A model generated the notes under the pieces. It had not been told where the DNA came from. It did no database searches and saw only the letters and a program-made list of their open reading frames with translations. A stretch of 64,000 nucleotides of DNA from Hyphomicrobiaceae bacterium (GTDB lineage: Bacteria > Pseudomonadota > Alphaproteobacteria > Rhizobiales > Hyphomicrobiaceae), in contig JALHMB010000002.1 in the NCBI GenBank assembly GCA_022844275.1, positions 124,001-188,000 on the forward strand. The letters run 5' to 3'. A program made the position numbers and the translations under genes. The first letter of the stretch is position 1. Each line of letters opens with the position of its first letter. This document shows, piece after piece, positions 36,209-43,620 of this stretch.

Positions 36209-36322
36209 TTGCGTCGGGGTGGTGGGGGATGCCCGCCTGACGGGGCGGAGGCGGTGCGTAGGCGGTTGTGCCGCCAGCCGGCCATGCCCAGGTGGGGGAT
36301 CCGAGAGCAGGGGAGACTAATC

Positions 36323-36667
36323 ATGAGAAGGATTTCGGCGCCACTCGCAGTTCTGGCGCTTGCAAGTAGCATCGCGCTCACTGCCGATGCGGCCGTCTTC
36401 GGGGATGCCGCGGCGCAGCGGGCGCGCGAGGGCCGGGCTCCGGACTATGTCGTGGCCGAGAGCCGCTGGGGTCATGGCACAGTGTCGGGGCCGGTTCGGC
36501 GTGGGCCCAATGGTTGGCAAGTGCGTATGCCGCGCGGCACGTGGATTGAATGCAAGCGGAGCTGCTCGGAGACGTTGCGCCTCGCGACGGTCGATTTCTG
36601 GGAGACGCAGGGGCGCGATGCGCCGGATGGCGGTCCCGGCTACTTCAGGCTCGATTTCTATTTCTGA
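36323..36667 (+). CDS. Small secreted protein, GTWxxC...DFWET family, divergent member
   Basis: A 114-residue protein with a signal peptide (MRRISAPLAVLALASSIALT, cleavage near DAA). The core reads GWQVRMPRGTWIECKRSCSE, then DFWETQG. The same motif order occurs in two proteins near 40.3-40.9 kb. Unlike those two it lacks the first Cys pair (CSxYGNGC there, SRWGHGT here), and it has an acidic/Gly C-terminal tail. Two Cys remain in GTWIECKRSC. Function unknown; the family appears confined to this kind of genome as far as I can tell. Confidence 0.8.
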   Translation: MRRISAPLAVLALASSIALTADAAVFGDAAAQRAREGRAPDYVVAESRWGHGTVSGPVRRGPNGWQVRMPRGTWIECKRSCSETLRLATVDFWETQGRDAPDGGPGYFRLDFYF

Positions 36668-36672
36668 ACGAC

Positions 36673-36705
36673 AAAGCCCCCCTCCCAGGCAGGGAGAGGG
36701 GCTTT
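36673..36705. terminator. Bidirectional terminator
   Basis: AAAGCCCC and GGGGCTTT flank an inner CCTCCC/GGGAG pair, giving a long GC-rich hairpin with A on the left and T on the right. It lies between the convergent 114-residue protein gene and soxZ. Confidence 0.75.
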
Positions 36706-36724
36706 CGAATTGAGCGCGCAGCGA

Positions 36725-37051
36725 TCAGCCGATCGCGAGCGGCATCTTTTGCGTGATCTTTACGCCGGCATCATCGAGCCACGTGAACTCGAACTCACCA
36801 GCACCCGGCACCTTCATGAAGAAAGCGAGGTAGGGGTTCGCCGAGATGCCGGGCTGAATGTCCGCCTTGAAGAACTCGACGCCGTTGAAGCTCGCCGTGA
36901 TCGCGTTGATGATGTTGCGCGGGACGACCTTGCCGTCGGCAGTCTTGCGGTTCCCGGTCTCCATCACGTGCTGCACGAGCGTCTTGATCTCGATGATCTC
37001 GCCGACCTTGGCCTTTTCCGGAATGCGGATGCGGGGTTTTGCTGCTGACAT
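36725..37051 (-). CDS. soxZ: Thiosulfate-oxidation carrier complex protein SoxZ
   Basis: 108 residues, the normal SoxZ length, with no signal peptide. The start PRIRIPEKAKVGEIIEIKTL and GEFEFTWLDDAGV near the C-terminus are typical. SoxZ pairs with SoxY, whose C-terminal Cys carries the sulfur substrate through the Sox cycle in the periplasm; SoxZ is exported with it. It follows soxY by 23 bases on the same strand. No soxA, X, B or CD gene is in the window. Confidence 0.95.
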   Translation of the reverse strand: MSAAKPRIRIPEKAKVGEIIEIKTLVQHVMETGNRKTADGKVVPRNIINAITASFNGVEFFKADIQPGISANPYLAFFMKVPGAGEFEFTWLDDAGVKITQKMPLAIG

Positions 37052-37074
37052 CGTTCTCGTTCCCTAATCCTGCC

Positions 37075-37554
37075 TCAGCCGCCGCAGCCGCCGATCGTGA
37101 CCTTCACGTTACGCTTCCCGAGCAGGAATTTCCCATCGCTCAGCGCGGCCACTGCGATGACGTCCTGTGTCCGCGCGAGGCGCATCCGGCTCGACACCGC
37201 CGCCTTGCCGGAAGCCGGCGTGAAGTGGTAGCTCGCCACACCGACCTGCGGATTGCCCGTCGCGAAGATGTGCAGCGTCTTGACGTAGCTGGCCTCGGAC
37301 ATCGGGCTGTCGACGGCCAGGGTAAAGGGCACGGTGTTGCCGTTCTCGGCGATCTCCGGGACCTCGAGCGTGATGCCGCTCTCGCTCGCCGTGGCGTCGC
37401 CGAGGACTTTCTTCAGGGCTTCGTCGATGCTGCGCACAGGCTCCTGTGCAAGCGCTGGCAGATTTGCGAGGAGCGTGGCAACCACCAGGCTGGAGCCCGC
37501 GCCAATCAGGAAGGTCCGGCGACCGAGAACCTCGAATTCCATCCTTCGCGTCAT
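37075..37554 (-). CDS. soxY: Thiosulfate-oxidation carrier protein SoxY
   Basis: A 159-residue protein with a twin-arginine-type signal (GRRTFLIGAGSSLVVATLL) and the diagnostic C-terminal GGCGG, whose Cys covalently carries the sulfane or sulfonate group during sulfur oxidation. FATGNPQVGVASYHF is also typical. The start at 37554 is preferred; an ATG at 37542 is close. It is divergent from the soxS-like gene and forms soxYZ with the next gene. Without soxAXB here, it may supply a pathway encoded elsewhere or work with the flavocytochrome c-like protein. Confidence 0.95.
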   Translation of the reverse strand: MTRRMEFEVLGRRTFLIGAGSSLVVATLLANLPALAQEPVRSIDEALKKVLGDATASESGITLEVPEIAENGNTVPFTLAVDSPMSEASYVKTLHIFATGNPQVGVASYHFTPASGKAAVSSRMRLARTQDVIAVAALSDGKFLLGKRNVKVTIGGCGG

Positions 37555-37754
37555 TGCTTTTCGCACTCCCGGCGTTTGAGACCGGGCCTCCTCCGTACTG
37601 GCCGCACACCGGGGCACGTTGCCCTGGAAATGAGGGCGTATTGCGTCTCGCGATGACCGCTGACGCCGTCGATGGCTTGCGCATTGCCACTAGCATATTA
37701 GAATGTTTGTATGCAACTGCAGGGGCGCCGAGAAGTGCCGTGGATTTAACGGTA

Positions 37755-38213
37755 ATGAAACGCGCCCCGCGCCCCGTCCTGCATCTGCTCACGTATCTGG
37801 TTGCGCTGATGCTGCACGCCGGCATCGCGCGTGCTCAGCAGCCAGCGCCCGAGATCGATATCGCGACGGCGCCTGCCGTGCTGGTCATGATCGCCGATCC
37901 CGGCTGTCCATACTGCGCGCGCTGGGAGCGCGAGGTGGCGCCCGGATATATTGCGAGCGATGACGGCAAGCTCGCGCCGCTCGTCCGCCGCTACCGCAAC
38001 GCGCCGGATATCGCCTTCATCGAGCGCGTCGTGTTCTCGCCGACGTTTGTCCTGCTGGTGCGGGGACGAGAGATCGGCCGCATCGTCGGCTATGGCGGGG
38101 CCGACCTCTTCTGGATGCAGATGGCCGCGCTCATCGACGATGCCCGTGCCGCACTGCAACGCAGCGGCGCGGCGGCACCGAATTTTGCGGCGAAACACGT
38201 CGAAAAGAGATAA
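37755..38213 (+). CDS. Periplasmic thioredoxin-like protein (SoxS-like)
   Basis: A 152-residue protein with a signal peptide or anchor at the N-terminus (VLHLLTYLVALMLHAGIARA) and a thioredoxin-like domain with a Cys-Pro-Tyr-Cys motif in DPGCPYCARWEREV. The cis-Pro region is SPTFVLLVRG. Its position, divergent from soxYZ, points to SoxS, the small thioredoxin that keeps SoxY active in other Sox systems. The name is inferred from context. The ribosome site is weak; a GTG at 37740 is an alternative start. Confidence 0.78.
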   Translation: MKRAPRPVLHLLTYLVALMLHAGIARAQQPAPEIDIATAPAVLVMIADPGCPYCARWEREVAPGYIASDDGKLAPLVRRYRNAPDIAFIERVVFSPTFVLLVRGREIGRIVGYGGADLFWMQMAALIDDARAALQRSGAAAPNFAAKHVEKR

Positions 38214-38344
38214 CAGACCGTGGGCGTACAAAGCGCCACGAGCACGGAAGCTTATCGAAATAAATTATAAGCACTGGCGCCCGAAAGACCGCAAAAGAAG
38301 CGCGGCAGGTTCAAGCATCCGGTTGAACTTTAAGGGAGGTGTGA

Positions 38345-39664
38345 ATGACCAAAATTTCCAGACGTAATTTGATCATTGGCGCGGGGGCCGGCGCCGTCGC
38401 GACGACGAGCTTCGGCACGTTCGCGATCGCGCAGGGTGCCGGCGCCGGGCGCGTCGTCGTGATTGGTGGCGGCGCTGGCGGCGCGAGCGTCGCGCGCGCC
38501 CTGAAGCTCGGCGCGCCGGCACTTCGTGTGACGCTCATTGAGCCGAACCGCATCTATTCCTCGTCTTTCTTCTCGAACCTCTATCTCGGCGGGTTCCGTC
38601 CGTTTGCTTCGCTCAACCACAACTATGACGGCCTGGGCCGGCTTGGCATCACCGTCGTCCATCAGCGTGCGACCGCAGTGGACACGGCCAAGAAGACTGT
38701 TCGCACGAGCGGCGGCCAGACGCTTGCCTATGACAAGCTCGTCGTCTCGCCGGGTATCGACATCAAGTACGACTCCGTTCCGGGATATTCGACGGGCGCG
38801 GCGAGCGGGCGCGCGCCTCATGCCTACACGACCGACGGTCCCAGCAAGCAGCACCTCAAGCGCCTGATCGATCAGATGCCGAATGGCGGTACGGTCGCCA
38901 TGGTCATGCCGAACAATCCCTATCGTTGCCCGCCTGGCCCCTATGAACGGGCGGCCATGATCGCGCACTACCTCAAGACGCGGAAACCGAAGTCACGCAT
39001 CGTCATCCTCGACCCGAAGAAGGCCTTCTCGAAGCAGCCGTTGTTCGTCGAGGCTTTCAACAAATACTACAAGGATGTTCTCGAGCTTAATCTCTCGAAC
39101 GACATCGACGATTTCAGCGTCACGAGCTTCGACTTGAAGTCGCGCGAGATCACCACGAAGGCGGGGAAGAAGGTCAAGTTCGACGTCGCGAACGTCATTC
39201 CTCAGCAGAGCGCGGGAAAGATCGCGTTGAGCACAGGCCTTGCCAAGGGAGACTGGTGCCCGGTTAATCCCGAGAACTTCGCATCCGCGCTGGTGAAGGA
39301 TGTCTACGTCCTCGGCGATGCGACGATCGCTGCCGAGATGCCGAAGTCGGCATTCTCGGCGAACAGCCAGGCGAAGGTGGCGGCCAGTGACATCCTCGCG
39401 GATCTCGCGAAGGGCGAGCGCTTCCCGGCGCGCTTCCGCAATACCTGCTGGTCGCTGCTGGCGCCGGACGACAACGTGAAGATCGGCGCGAACTATACCG
39501 CGAAGGGCGGCAAGCTCGAGCCTTCGGGCTCGTTCATATCGAAGCCCGGTGAGGATGCTGCGACGCGCGCTCAGAACTACCAGGAGTCGATCGGCTGGTA
39601 CGCGAGCATTGTCGCCGACATGTTTGGCGGACCGCCCGCCACTGCCAGCAAGAAGAGGGGCTGA
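38345..39664 (+). CDS. Flavocytochrome c sulfide dehydrogenase flavin subunit (FccB/SoxF-like)
   Basis: A 439-residue Tat-targeted flavoprotein (RRNLIIGAGAGAVATT signal). FAD binding is at RVVVIGGGAGGASVARAL (36-53), and FSANSQAKVAA is a conserved late motif. The two redox Cys are Cys195 (NPYRCPPGPY) and Cys305 (GDWCPVNP), matching Cys161 and Cys337 of Allochromatium FccB. The covalent-FAD Cys42 of that protein aligns with Ser74 here (YSSSFFSN). It should oxidise sulfide and needs a cytochrome c partner, none of which is adjacent. GGGAGGTGTGA gives a strong ribosome site. Confidence 0.92.
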   Translation: MTKISRRNLIIGAGAGAVATTSFGTFAIAQGAGAGRVVVIGGGAGGASVARALKLGAPALRVTLIEPNRIYSSSFFSNLYLGGFRPFASLNHNYDGLGRLGITVVHQRATAVDTAKKTVRTSGGQTLAYDKLVVSPGIDIKYDSVPGYSTGAASGRAPHAYTTDGPSKQHLKRLIDQMPNGGTVAMVMPNNPYRCPPGPYERAAMIAHYLKTRKPKSRIVILDPKKAFSKQPLFVEAFNKYYKDVLELNLSNDIDDFSVTSFDLKSREITTKAGKKVKFDVANVIPQQSAGKIALSTGLAKGDWCPVNPENFASALVKDVYVLGDATIAAEMPKSAFSANSQAKVAASDILADLAKGERFPARFRNTCWSLLAPDDNVKIGANYTAKGGKLEPSGSFISKPGEDAATRAQNYQESIGWYASIVADMFGGPPATASKKRG

Positions 39665-39690
39665 GCAGGCTCGAGTTGAGCATTATGAAG

Positions 39691-39718
39691 GAACGCCCGG
39701 CTTCACAGTCGGGCGTTC
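39691..39718. terminator. Bidirectional hairpin terminator
   Basis: GAACGCCCG and CGGGCGTTC form a perfect 9-bp stem with a 10-base loop between the convergent fccB-like and phhB genes. The T tract is short on both strands. Confidence 0.6.
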
Positions 39719-39725
39719 TGCCGTT

Positions 39726-40028
39726 TCACGCTCCCGCCTCGGCGGCGATCTTGTCGATGATCTTCGCGAGCTTGATGTCGCGATCGGTCAGTCCGCCGGC
39801 GTCGTGGGTGGAAAGCGTGATCTCAACGCGATTCCACACGTTGAGCCATTCAGGATGGTGATCGAGCTTTTCGGCCGCGAGCGCGACCCGCGTCATGAAG
39901 CCAAAAGCGACGCTGAAATCCGCGAACTTAAAAGTGCGGGTAATGGCATCGCGTCCATCGACAAGTGTCCAGCCGGCGAGAGCGGCGAGTGCCACGCTTC
40001 GCTGCGTCGCATCAATTTTCTGAGCCAT
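39726..40028 (-). CDS. phhB: 4a-hydroxytetrahydrobiopterin dehydratase (PCD)
   Basis: 100 residues, the family length. It has the core [20 protein letters not shown] and the end [20 protein letters not shown], including the two active-site His (KLDHHPEW). It recycles the pterin carbinolamine made by aromatic amino-acid hydroxylases, or acts in molybdopterin or other pterin metabolism. No phhA lies nearby. It runs convergently into the fccB-like gene with a terminator hairpin between. Confidence 0.95.
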   Translation of the reverse strand: MAQKIDATQRSVALAALAGWTLVDGRDAITRTFKFADFSVAFGFMTRVALAAEKLDHHPEWLNVWNRVEITLSTHDAGGLTDRDIKLAKIIDKIAAEAGA

Positions 40029-40255
40029 TCAAACCTCCGTGAAGTATCGGCCTCTGCGACGGATCATACACCGCAACCGCGTTGGCCTTGTGCCGTTCCA
40101 TTCCGTCGGCGCTTCGATCGGATTGAGTGCAAGGTTAAGACCAGTTCAAGGCGTTGTGATTCAACTTCCACCCGCAAACGCGGGCAAACTTGTTAGATGA
40201 GAAGTCTGGCGCGGGATGCACTGTCATTCGACCGGGTGCAGACAGGAGAGGCCAC

Positions 40256-40552
40256 ATGACAATCAGGATGTTGGTTTCGGCTGCGGTGGGTGCGATCGCA
40301 GCTGCCGCCATCGCGGCACCAGCCGAGGCTCAGCGAAAGCGGGATGGTGGTTATGACGGCGTGGTGAAAACATGCAGCACCTACGGCAATGGCTGCACGA
40401 GCGCGCCGGTGCGCCGGGCCCAGTTCGGTTACGAGTTCCGCATGCCCGGTGGCACCTGGGTGAGCTGCCGCGCCGACTGCAAGAACGCCATTCGCGAAGA
40501 CATGCTGGATTTCTGGGAGACGCAGCGCGAGCGCCAGCGGGGCACGCGCTGA
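40256..40552 (+). CDS. Small secreted protein, GTWxxC...DFWET family
   Basis: A 98-residue protein. The start at 40256 follows AGGAG. A signal peptide (MTIRMLVSAAVGAIAAAAIA, cleavage near EAQRK) is followed by a Cys pair in TCSTYGNGC and a second pair in GTWVSCRADC. The sequence YEFRMPGGTWVSCRADCKNA ends in DFWETQRERQ. The next gene encodes a tandem paralogue with the same spacing. Four Cys suggest two disulfides in the periplasm. The family is not one I recognise. Confidence 0.82.
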   Translation: MTIRMLVSAAVGAIAAAAIAAPAEAQRKRDGGYDGVVKTCSTYGNGCTSAPVRRAQFGYEFRMPGGTWVSCRADCKNAIREDMLDFWETQRERQRGTR

Positions 40553-40590
40553 TCTGGAATACTTGAAGTGCAAAATAAGGAGACCGCCAA

Positions 40591-40893
40591 ATGGTCCTGA
40601 GATCGGTGTTTGGGGGTGCGCTTGCGGCTGCGATCGCCCTGAGCCTCGCAGGCGCCGCCGATGCACAATCGCGAAAGAAGGGCTCCGCGAGCCAGGGTAC
40701 GGTCACGGCCTGCAGCATCTACGGTAACGGCTGCAGGACGGCGCCGCTTCGTCGCGCCTCGAACGACTACGAGTTCCGTCTGCCGGGCGGCACGTGGATG
40801 TCTTGCAAGCAGAGCTGCAAGGATACATTTCGCCGCGACGTCATCGATTTCTGGGAAACGATGCGCGAGAACAGCGGCGGCGAGCTCAACTAG
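40591..40893 (+). CDS. Small secreted protein, GTWxxC...DFWET family, tandem paralogue
   Basis: A 100-residue paralogue of the gene 38 bases upstream. A signal peptide (ending near ADAQS) leads to ACSIYGNGCRTAPLRRAS, then YEFRLPGGTWMSCKQSC and DFWETMRENSG. All four Cys are conserved, and the length and order are nearly identical to the upstream copy. The two genes are probably co-transcribed. A third, more divergent copy lies at 36.3 kb. The gene ends just before the duplicated 3' end of aspS on the other strand. Confidence 0.82.
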   Translation: MVLRSVFGGALAAAIALSLAGAADAQSRKKGSASQGTVTACSIYGNGCRTAPLRRASNDYEFRLPGGTWMSCKQSCKDTFRRDVIDFWETMRENSGGELN

Positions 40894-40905
40894 CGCCACC
40901 GCTAA

Positions 40906-40979
40906 CGCCTGCCTCAGCTCTTCTTCTGAGGCAGGTTCAAACGCCAGCCTCAGCTCTTCCGCTGAGGCAGATTCAAACG
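40906..40979 (-). repeat. 36-bp tandem duplication at the aspS 3' end (two hairpin units)
   Basis: Two units of 36 bases (40906-40941 and 40942-40977, plus two shared bases) encode the aspS C-terminus RLNLPQRKS-stop and, in the same register beyond the stop, RLNLPQKKS-stop. Each unit also forms a CCTCAG/CTGAGG hairpin; the outer unit has a perfect 10-bp stem. The outer copy is untranslated unless the stop is read through and may now act as the terminator. Confidence 0.85.
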
Positions 40980-42764
40980 GATGTGCAACTCGTTGAGCTG
41001 CTTGTTGGAGGCCTCCGACGGGGCGCCCATGAGCAGATCGCTCGCCTGCTGGTTCATCGGGAAGAGCGCGACGTCGCGCACGGTCGAGCAGCCCGTGAGC
41101 AGCATGACGATGCGCTCGATGCCGGCGGCCATACCGCCGTGCGGCGGCGCGCCATACTGGAAGGCGCGATAGAGAGCGCCAAACCGTGCCTCGACCACCT
41201 CCGGCCCGAGGCCTGCGACGCCGAACGCCTTCACCATCGTGTCGGGACGGTGATTGCGGATGCCGCCCGAGGCGAGCTCATAGCCGTTGCAGACCAGATC
41301 GTACTGGAAGGCCTTGATCGCGAGGTAGTCATCGGTCGACATGGCCGCGTCGAGCGTGGCCGATCCGCCTTGCGGCATCGAGAAGGGGTTGTGCGAGAAG
41401 TCGATCTGCTTCTCGTCCTCGTTCCACTCGTAGAAGGGGAAGTCGACGATCCAGCAGAAGGCAAAGCGGTTCTCGTCGACGAGCTTCAGCTCGCGGCCGA
41501 TCTGGTCACGCGCGAGACCTGCGAATTTGTAAAAGCGCGTCGGGTCGCCGGCGACGAAGAACGCGGCATCGCCCGTCGCGAGACCAAGCTGGCTCTGGAC
41601 GGCAGCGGCGCGATCGGCACCGATGTTCTTGGCAATCGGGCCGGCACCAGCGGTGCCTTCTTCCTCGCGCCAGAAAACATAACCGAGGCCCGGCTGCCCT
41701 TCCTTCTGCGCCCAGGCATTCATGCGATCGCAGAATGCGCGGGAGCCGCCGCCCTTGGCCGGCAGTGCCCACACGCGCACTTTCGGGTCTTTCTCGATCA
41801 TGCCGGCGAAGACTTTGAAGCCCGAGCCGCGGAAATGCTCGGTCACGTCCTGCATCTCGATTGGGTTGCGCAGGTCCGGCTTGTCGCTGCCGTACTTCGC
41901 GATCGCGGTGTCATAGGGAATGCGCGGGAAGGTCGCCGTCACCGGCTTTCCTTCCGCGAACTCCTCGAACACGCCGCGGATGATCGGCTCCATGGTTCCG
42001 AGCACGTCGTTCTGCTCGACGAAGCTCATCTCGACATCGAGCTGGTAGAACTCGCCCGGCAGGCGGTCGGCACGCGGGTCCTCGTCGCGGAAGCAGGGTG
42101 CGATCTGGAAATAGCGGTCGAAGCCCGACATCATCAGGAGCTGCTTGTACTGCTGCGGGGCCTGAGGCAGGGCGTAGAATTTGCCCGGATGTACGCGCGA
42201 GGGGACGAGGAAGTCGCGCGCGCCCTCGGGGCTCGAGGCGGTCAGGATCGGCGTCGGGAACTCGTTGAAGCCCGCATCATGCATGCGCCGACGGATCGAG
42301 CGCGTGATGGCAAGCCGTTTCATGATGATGCCGTGCAGCGTCTCGCGGCGCAGATCGAGAAAGCGGTAAGTGAGGCGTAGATCCTCCGGATACTCGGGCT
42401 CGCCGAACACGGGAACGGGAAGCTCCTTGGCCTCGGAGAGCACTTCGATGCCCGAGGCGTAGATCTCGACGGCGCCCGTCGCGAGGTCGGCATTGAGCGT
42501 GCCTTCGGGACGCGCGCGCACCTTGCCATCAATGCGCACGACCCACTCCGAGCGCAGGCGCTCGGCGGTCTTGAAGGCGGTGGTGTCCGGATCGACCACG
42601 ATCTGAGTGAGGCCGTAGTGGTCGCGCAGGTCGATGAACAGCAGGCCGCCGTGGTCACGGACGCGGTGAACCCAGCCCGAAAGGCGCGTTTCCGAACCGA
42701 TATCGCTCTCTCTCAGCGCGCCGCAGGTATGCGAGCGGTAGCGGTGCGTGCTGGCGTCTGCCAT
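40950..42764 (-). CDS. aspS: Aspartate--tRNA ligase
   Basis: 604 residues, full length for bacterial AspRS. The N-terminal OB-fold anticodon domain contains [20 protein letters not shown]. The catalytic class-II domain has motif 2 in [20 protein letters not shown] and motif 3 in [13 protein letters not shown] near the C-terminus, with the bacterial GAD insertion between. It charges tRNA-Asp. GGGAG lies ahead of the ATG at 42764. The C-terminal RLNLPQRKS and its stop lie in a tandem-duplicated segment. Confidence 0.97.
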   Translation of the reverse strand: MADASTHRYRSHTCGALRESDIGSETRLSGWVHRVRDHGGLLFIDLRDHYGLTQIVVDPDTTAFKTAERLRSEWVVRIDGKVRARPEGTLNADLATGAVEIYASGIEVLSEAKELPVPVFGEPEYPEDLRLTYRFLDLRRETLHGIIMKRLAITRSIRRRMHDAGFNEFPTPILTASSPEGARDFLVPSRVHPGKFYALPQAPQQYKQLLMMSGFDRYFQIAPCFRDEDPRADRLPGEFYQLDVEMSFVEQNDVLGTMEPIIRGVFEEFAEGKPVTATFPRIPYDTAIAKYGSDKPDLRNPIEMQDVTEHFRGSGFKVFAGMIEKDPKVRVWALPAKGGGSRAFCDRMNAWAQKEGQPGLGYVFWREEEGTAGAGPIAKNIGADRAAAVQSQLGLATGDAAFFVAGDPTRFYKFAGLARDQIGRELKLVDENRFAFCWIVDFPFYEWNEDEKQIDFSHNPFSMPQGGSATLDAAMSTDDYLAIKAFQYDLVCNGYELASGGIRNHRPDTMVKAFGVAGLGPEVVEARFGALYRAFQYGAPPHGGMAAGIERIVMLLTGCSTVRDVALFPMNQQASDLLMGAPSEASNKQLNELHIRLNLPQRKS

Positions 42765-42909
42765 GGCCGGGCTCCCTCACGCCGGAGGCGTGGTCGTTGC
42801 GAGCGCGCGCTCCAGGGCGCTGCGCGTCGAAATAGGGTCAAATCGGGCCGGAACAGCGCACGCACGCCCGGCCTTGTCAAGGTGGGGGCGGGCGTCCGGA
42901 GAATCGGCC

Positions 42910-43131
42910 TCAATCCAGATAGCGCGAAGCCAATACCCAGCCGATCATCCAGCCGAGGATGAGTGCCGCGAGATTCCCAGTCATGAAGATCATGGCGTGC
43001 CAGGCGGCCACATCGTCCGGACTCTCGAAGGGCATGTCGGTGATGACCCAGGTCGCGAGCGGTCCGCTCACAAACAGGATTGCGATCAGCGCGAAGGCCA
43101 TCGCCACCACCATCGATATAATGTAGCGCAT
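42910..43131 (-). CDS. Small two-segment membrane protein
   Basis: A 73-residue protein with two hydrophobic segments (about 2-25 and 46-68) separated by a polar, acidic loop (ITDMPFESPDDVAAW). The C-terminus is RYLD. It has no recognised domain. The ATG at 43131 is 3 bases after the stop of an upstream frame that may be a gene remnant (43135-43353), so it may once have been the second gene of a pair. It is conserved-looking and codon use is normal. Confidence 0.7.
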   Translation of the reverse strand: MRYIISMVVAMAFALIAILFVSGPLATWVITDMPFESPDDVAAWHAMIFMTGNLAALILGWMIGWVLASRYLD

Positions 43132-43134
43132 CGG

Positions 43135-43353
43135 TTACTTCACTTCCGAGAACCAGGCTTCCTTGGCTTGCGCGTAGTTCGAGTAGTACCCGAGCCAAGA
43201 GAACCACTCCACTCGGGGAGATCCCGCACAATCGGCTTGCTGTGGATGTTCGTCAGATCGTGCGGGGCAAAGCACCGAGACACCATGCTGTGGTTGGCGT
43301 GTGCCAGAGATCCTCGAACGCAACCAGCCATGGCCCACTAGGATGGCTGGCAT
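43135..43353 (-). pseudogene. Possible frameshifted gene remnant
   Basis: The last 23 codons (WFSWLGYYSNYAQ to AKEAWFSEVK) look like genuine protein sequence, but upstream the likely coding frame changes (HDLTNIHSKPIVRDLP in the neighbouring frame). This suggests a frameshifted or decayed gene, possibly a small membrane-associated protein that preceded the 73-residue gene. No family is recognised and the evidence is weak. Confidence 0.3.
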
Positions 43354-43620
43354 ATCACCGCGGCGTTTGGGGCGCCTGACGGCGATTCGGTCGCTCCCAG
43401 GTGTCTGGCTTCAACGGCCGGTTGCCCGTAGCGGGGCATGGTGCCGCATCGGCGATGCAGTGTTGCCCAATCGCCTTGAAGTTGGGCGGTCGACGTTGCA
43501 GCATCCGGCCCGCACGAAGGATTCGGGGTGAGCTACGGCTCGGCTCCAGTCGAGCGCGCCAACTTGAGCGCAGCAGATGCAGCAGCATCCGGCGCGTGGG
43601 ACCACGGGGGAAGAGCCGCG
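43354..43620. other. Intergenic leader of the MMPL gene
   Basis: About 267 bases between the possible remnant and the preferred start of the MMPL exporter. A GTG at 43528 is in frame with that gene but adds a Ser/Ala-rich stretch lacking a ribosome site. No hairpin, repeat or other clear signal was found. Confidence 0.35.

Noticed and set aside
40794-42380. 528-codon plus-strand frame opposite aspS
   Set aside because: aspS has full class-II synthetase motifs; the antisense product is low-complexity Glu/Arg/Ala-rich.
43528-43620. N-terminal extension of the MMPL gene from a GTG at 43528
   Set aside because: No ribosome site, Ser/Ala-rich composition; the ATG at 43621 has GGGGGAAGA upstream.
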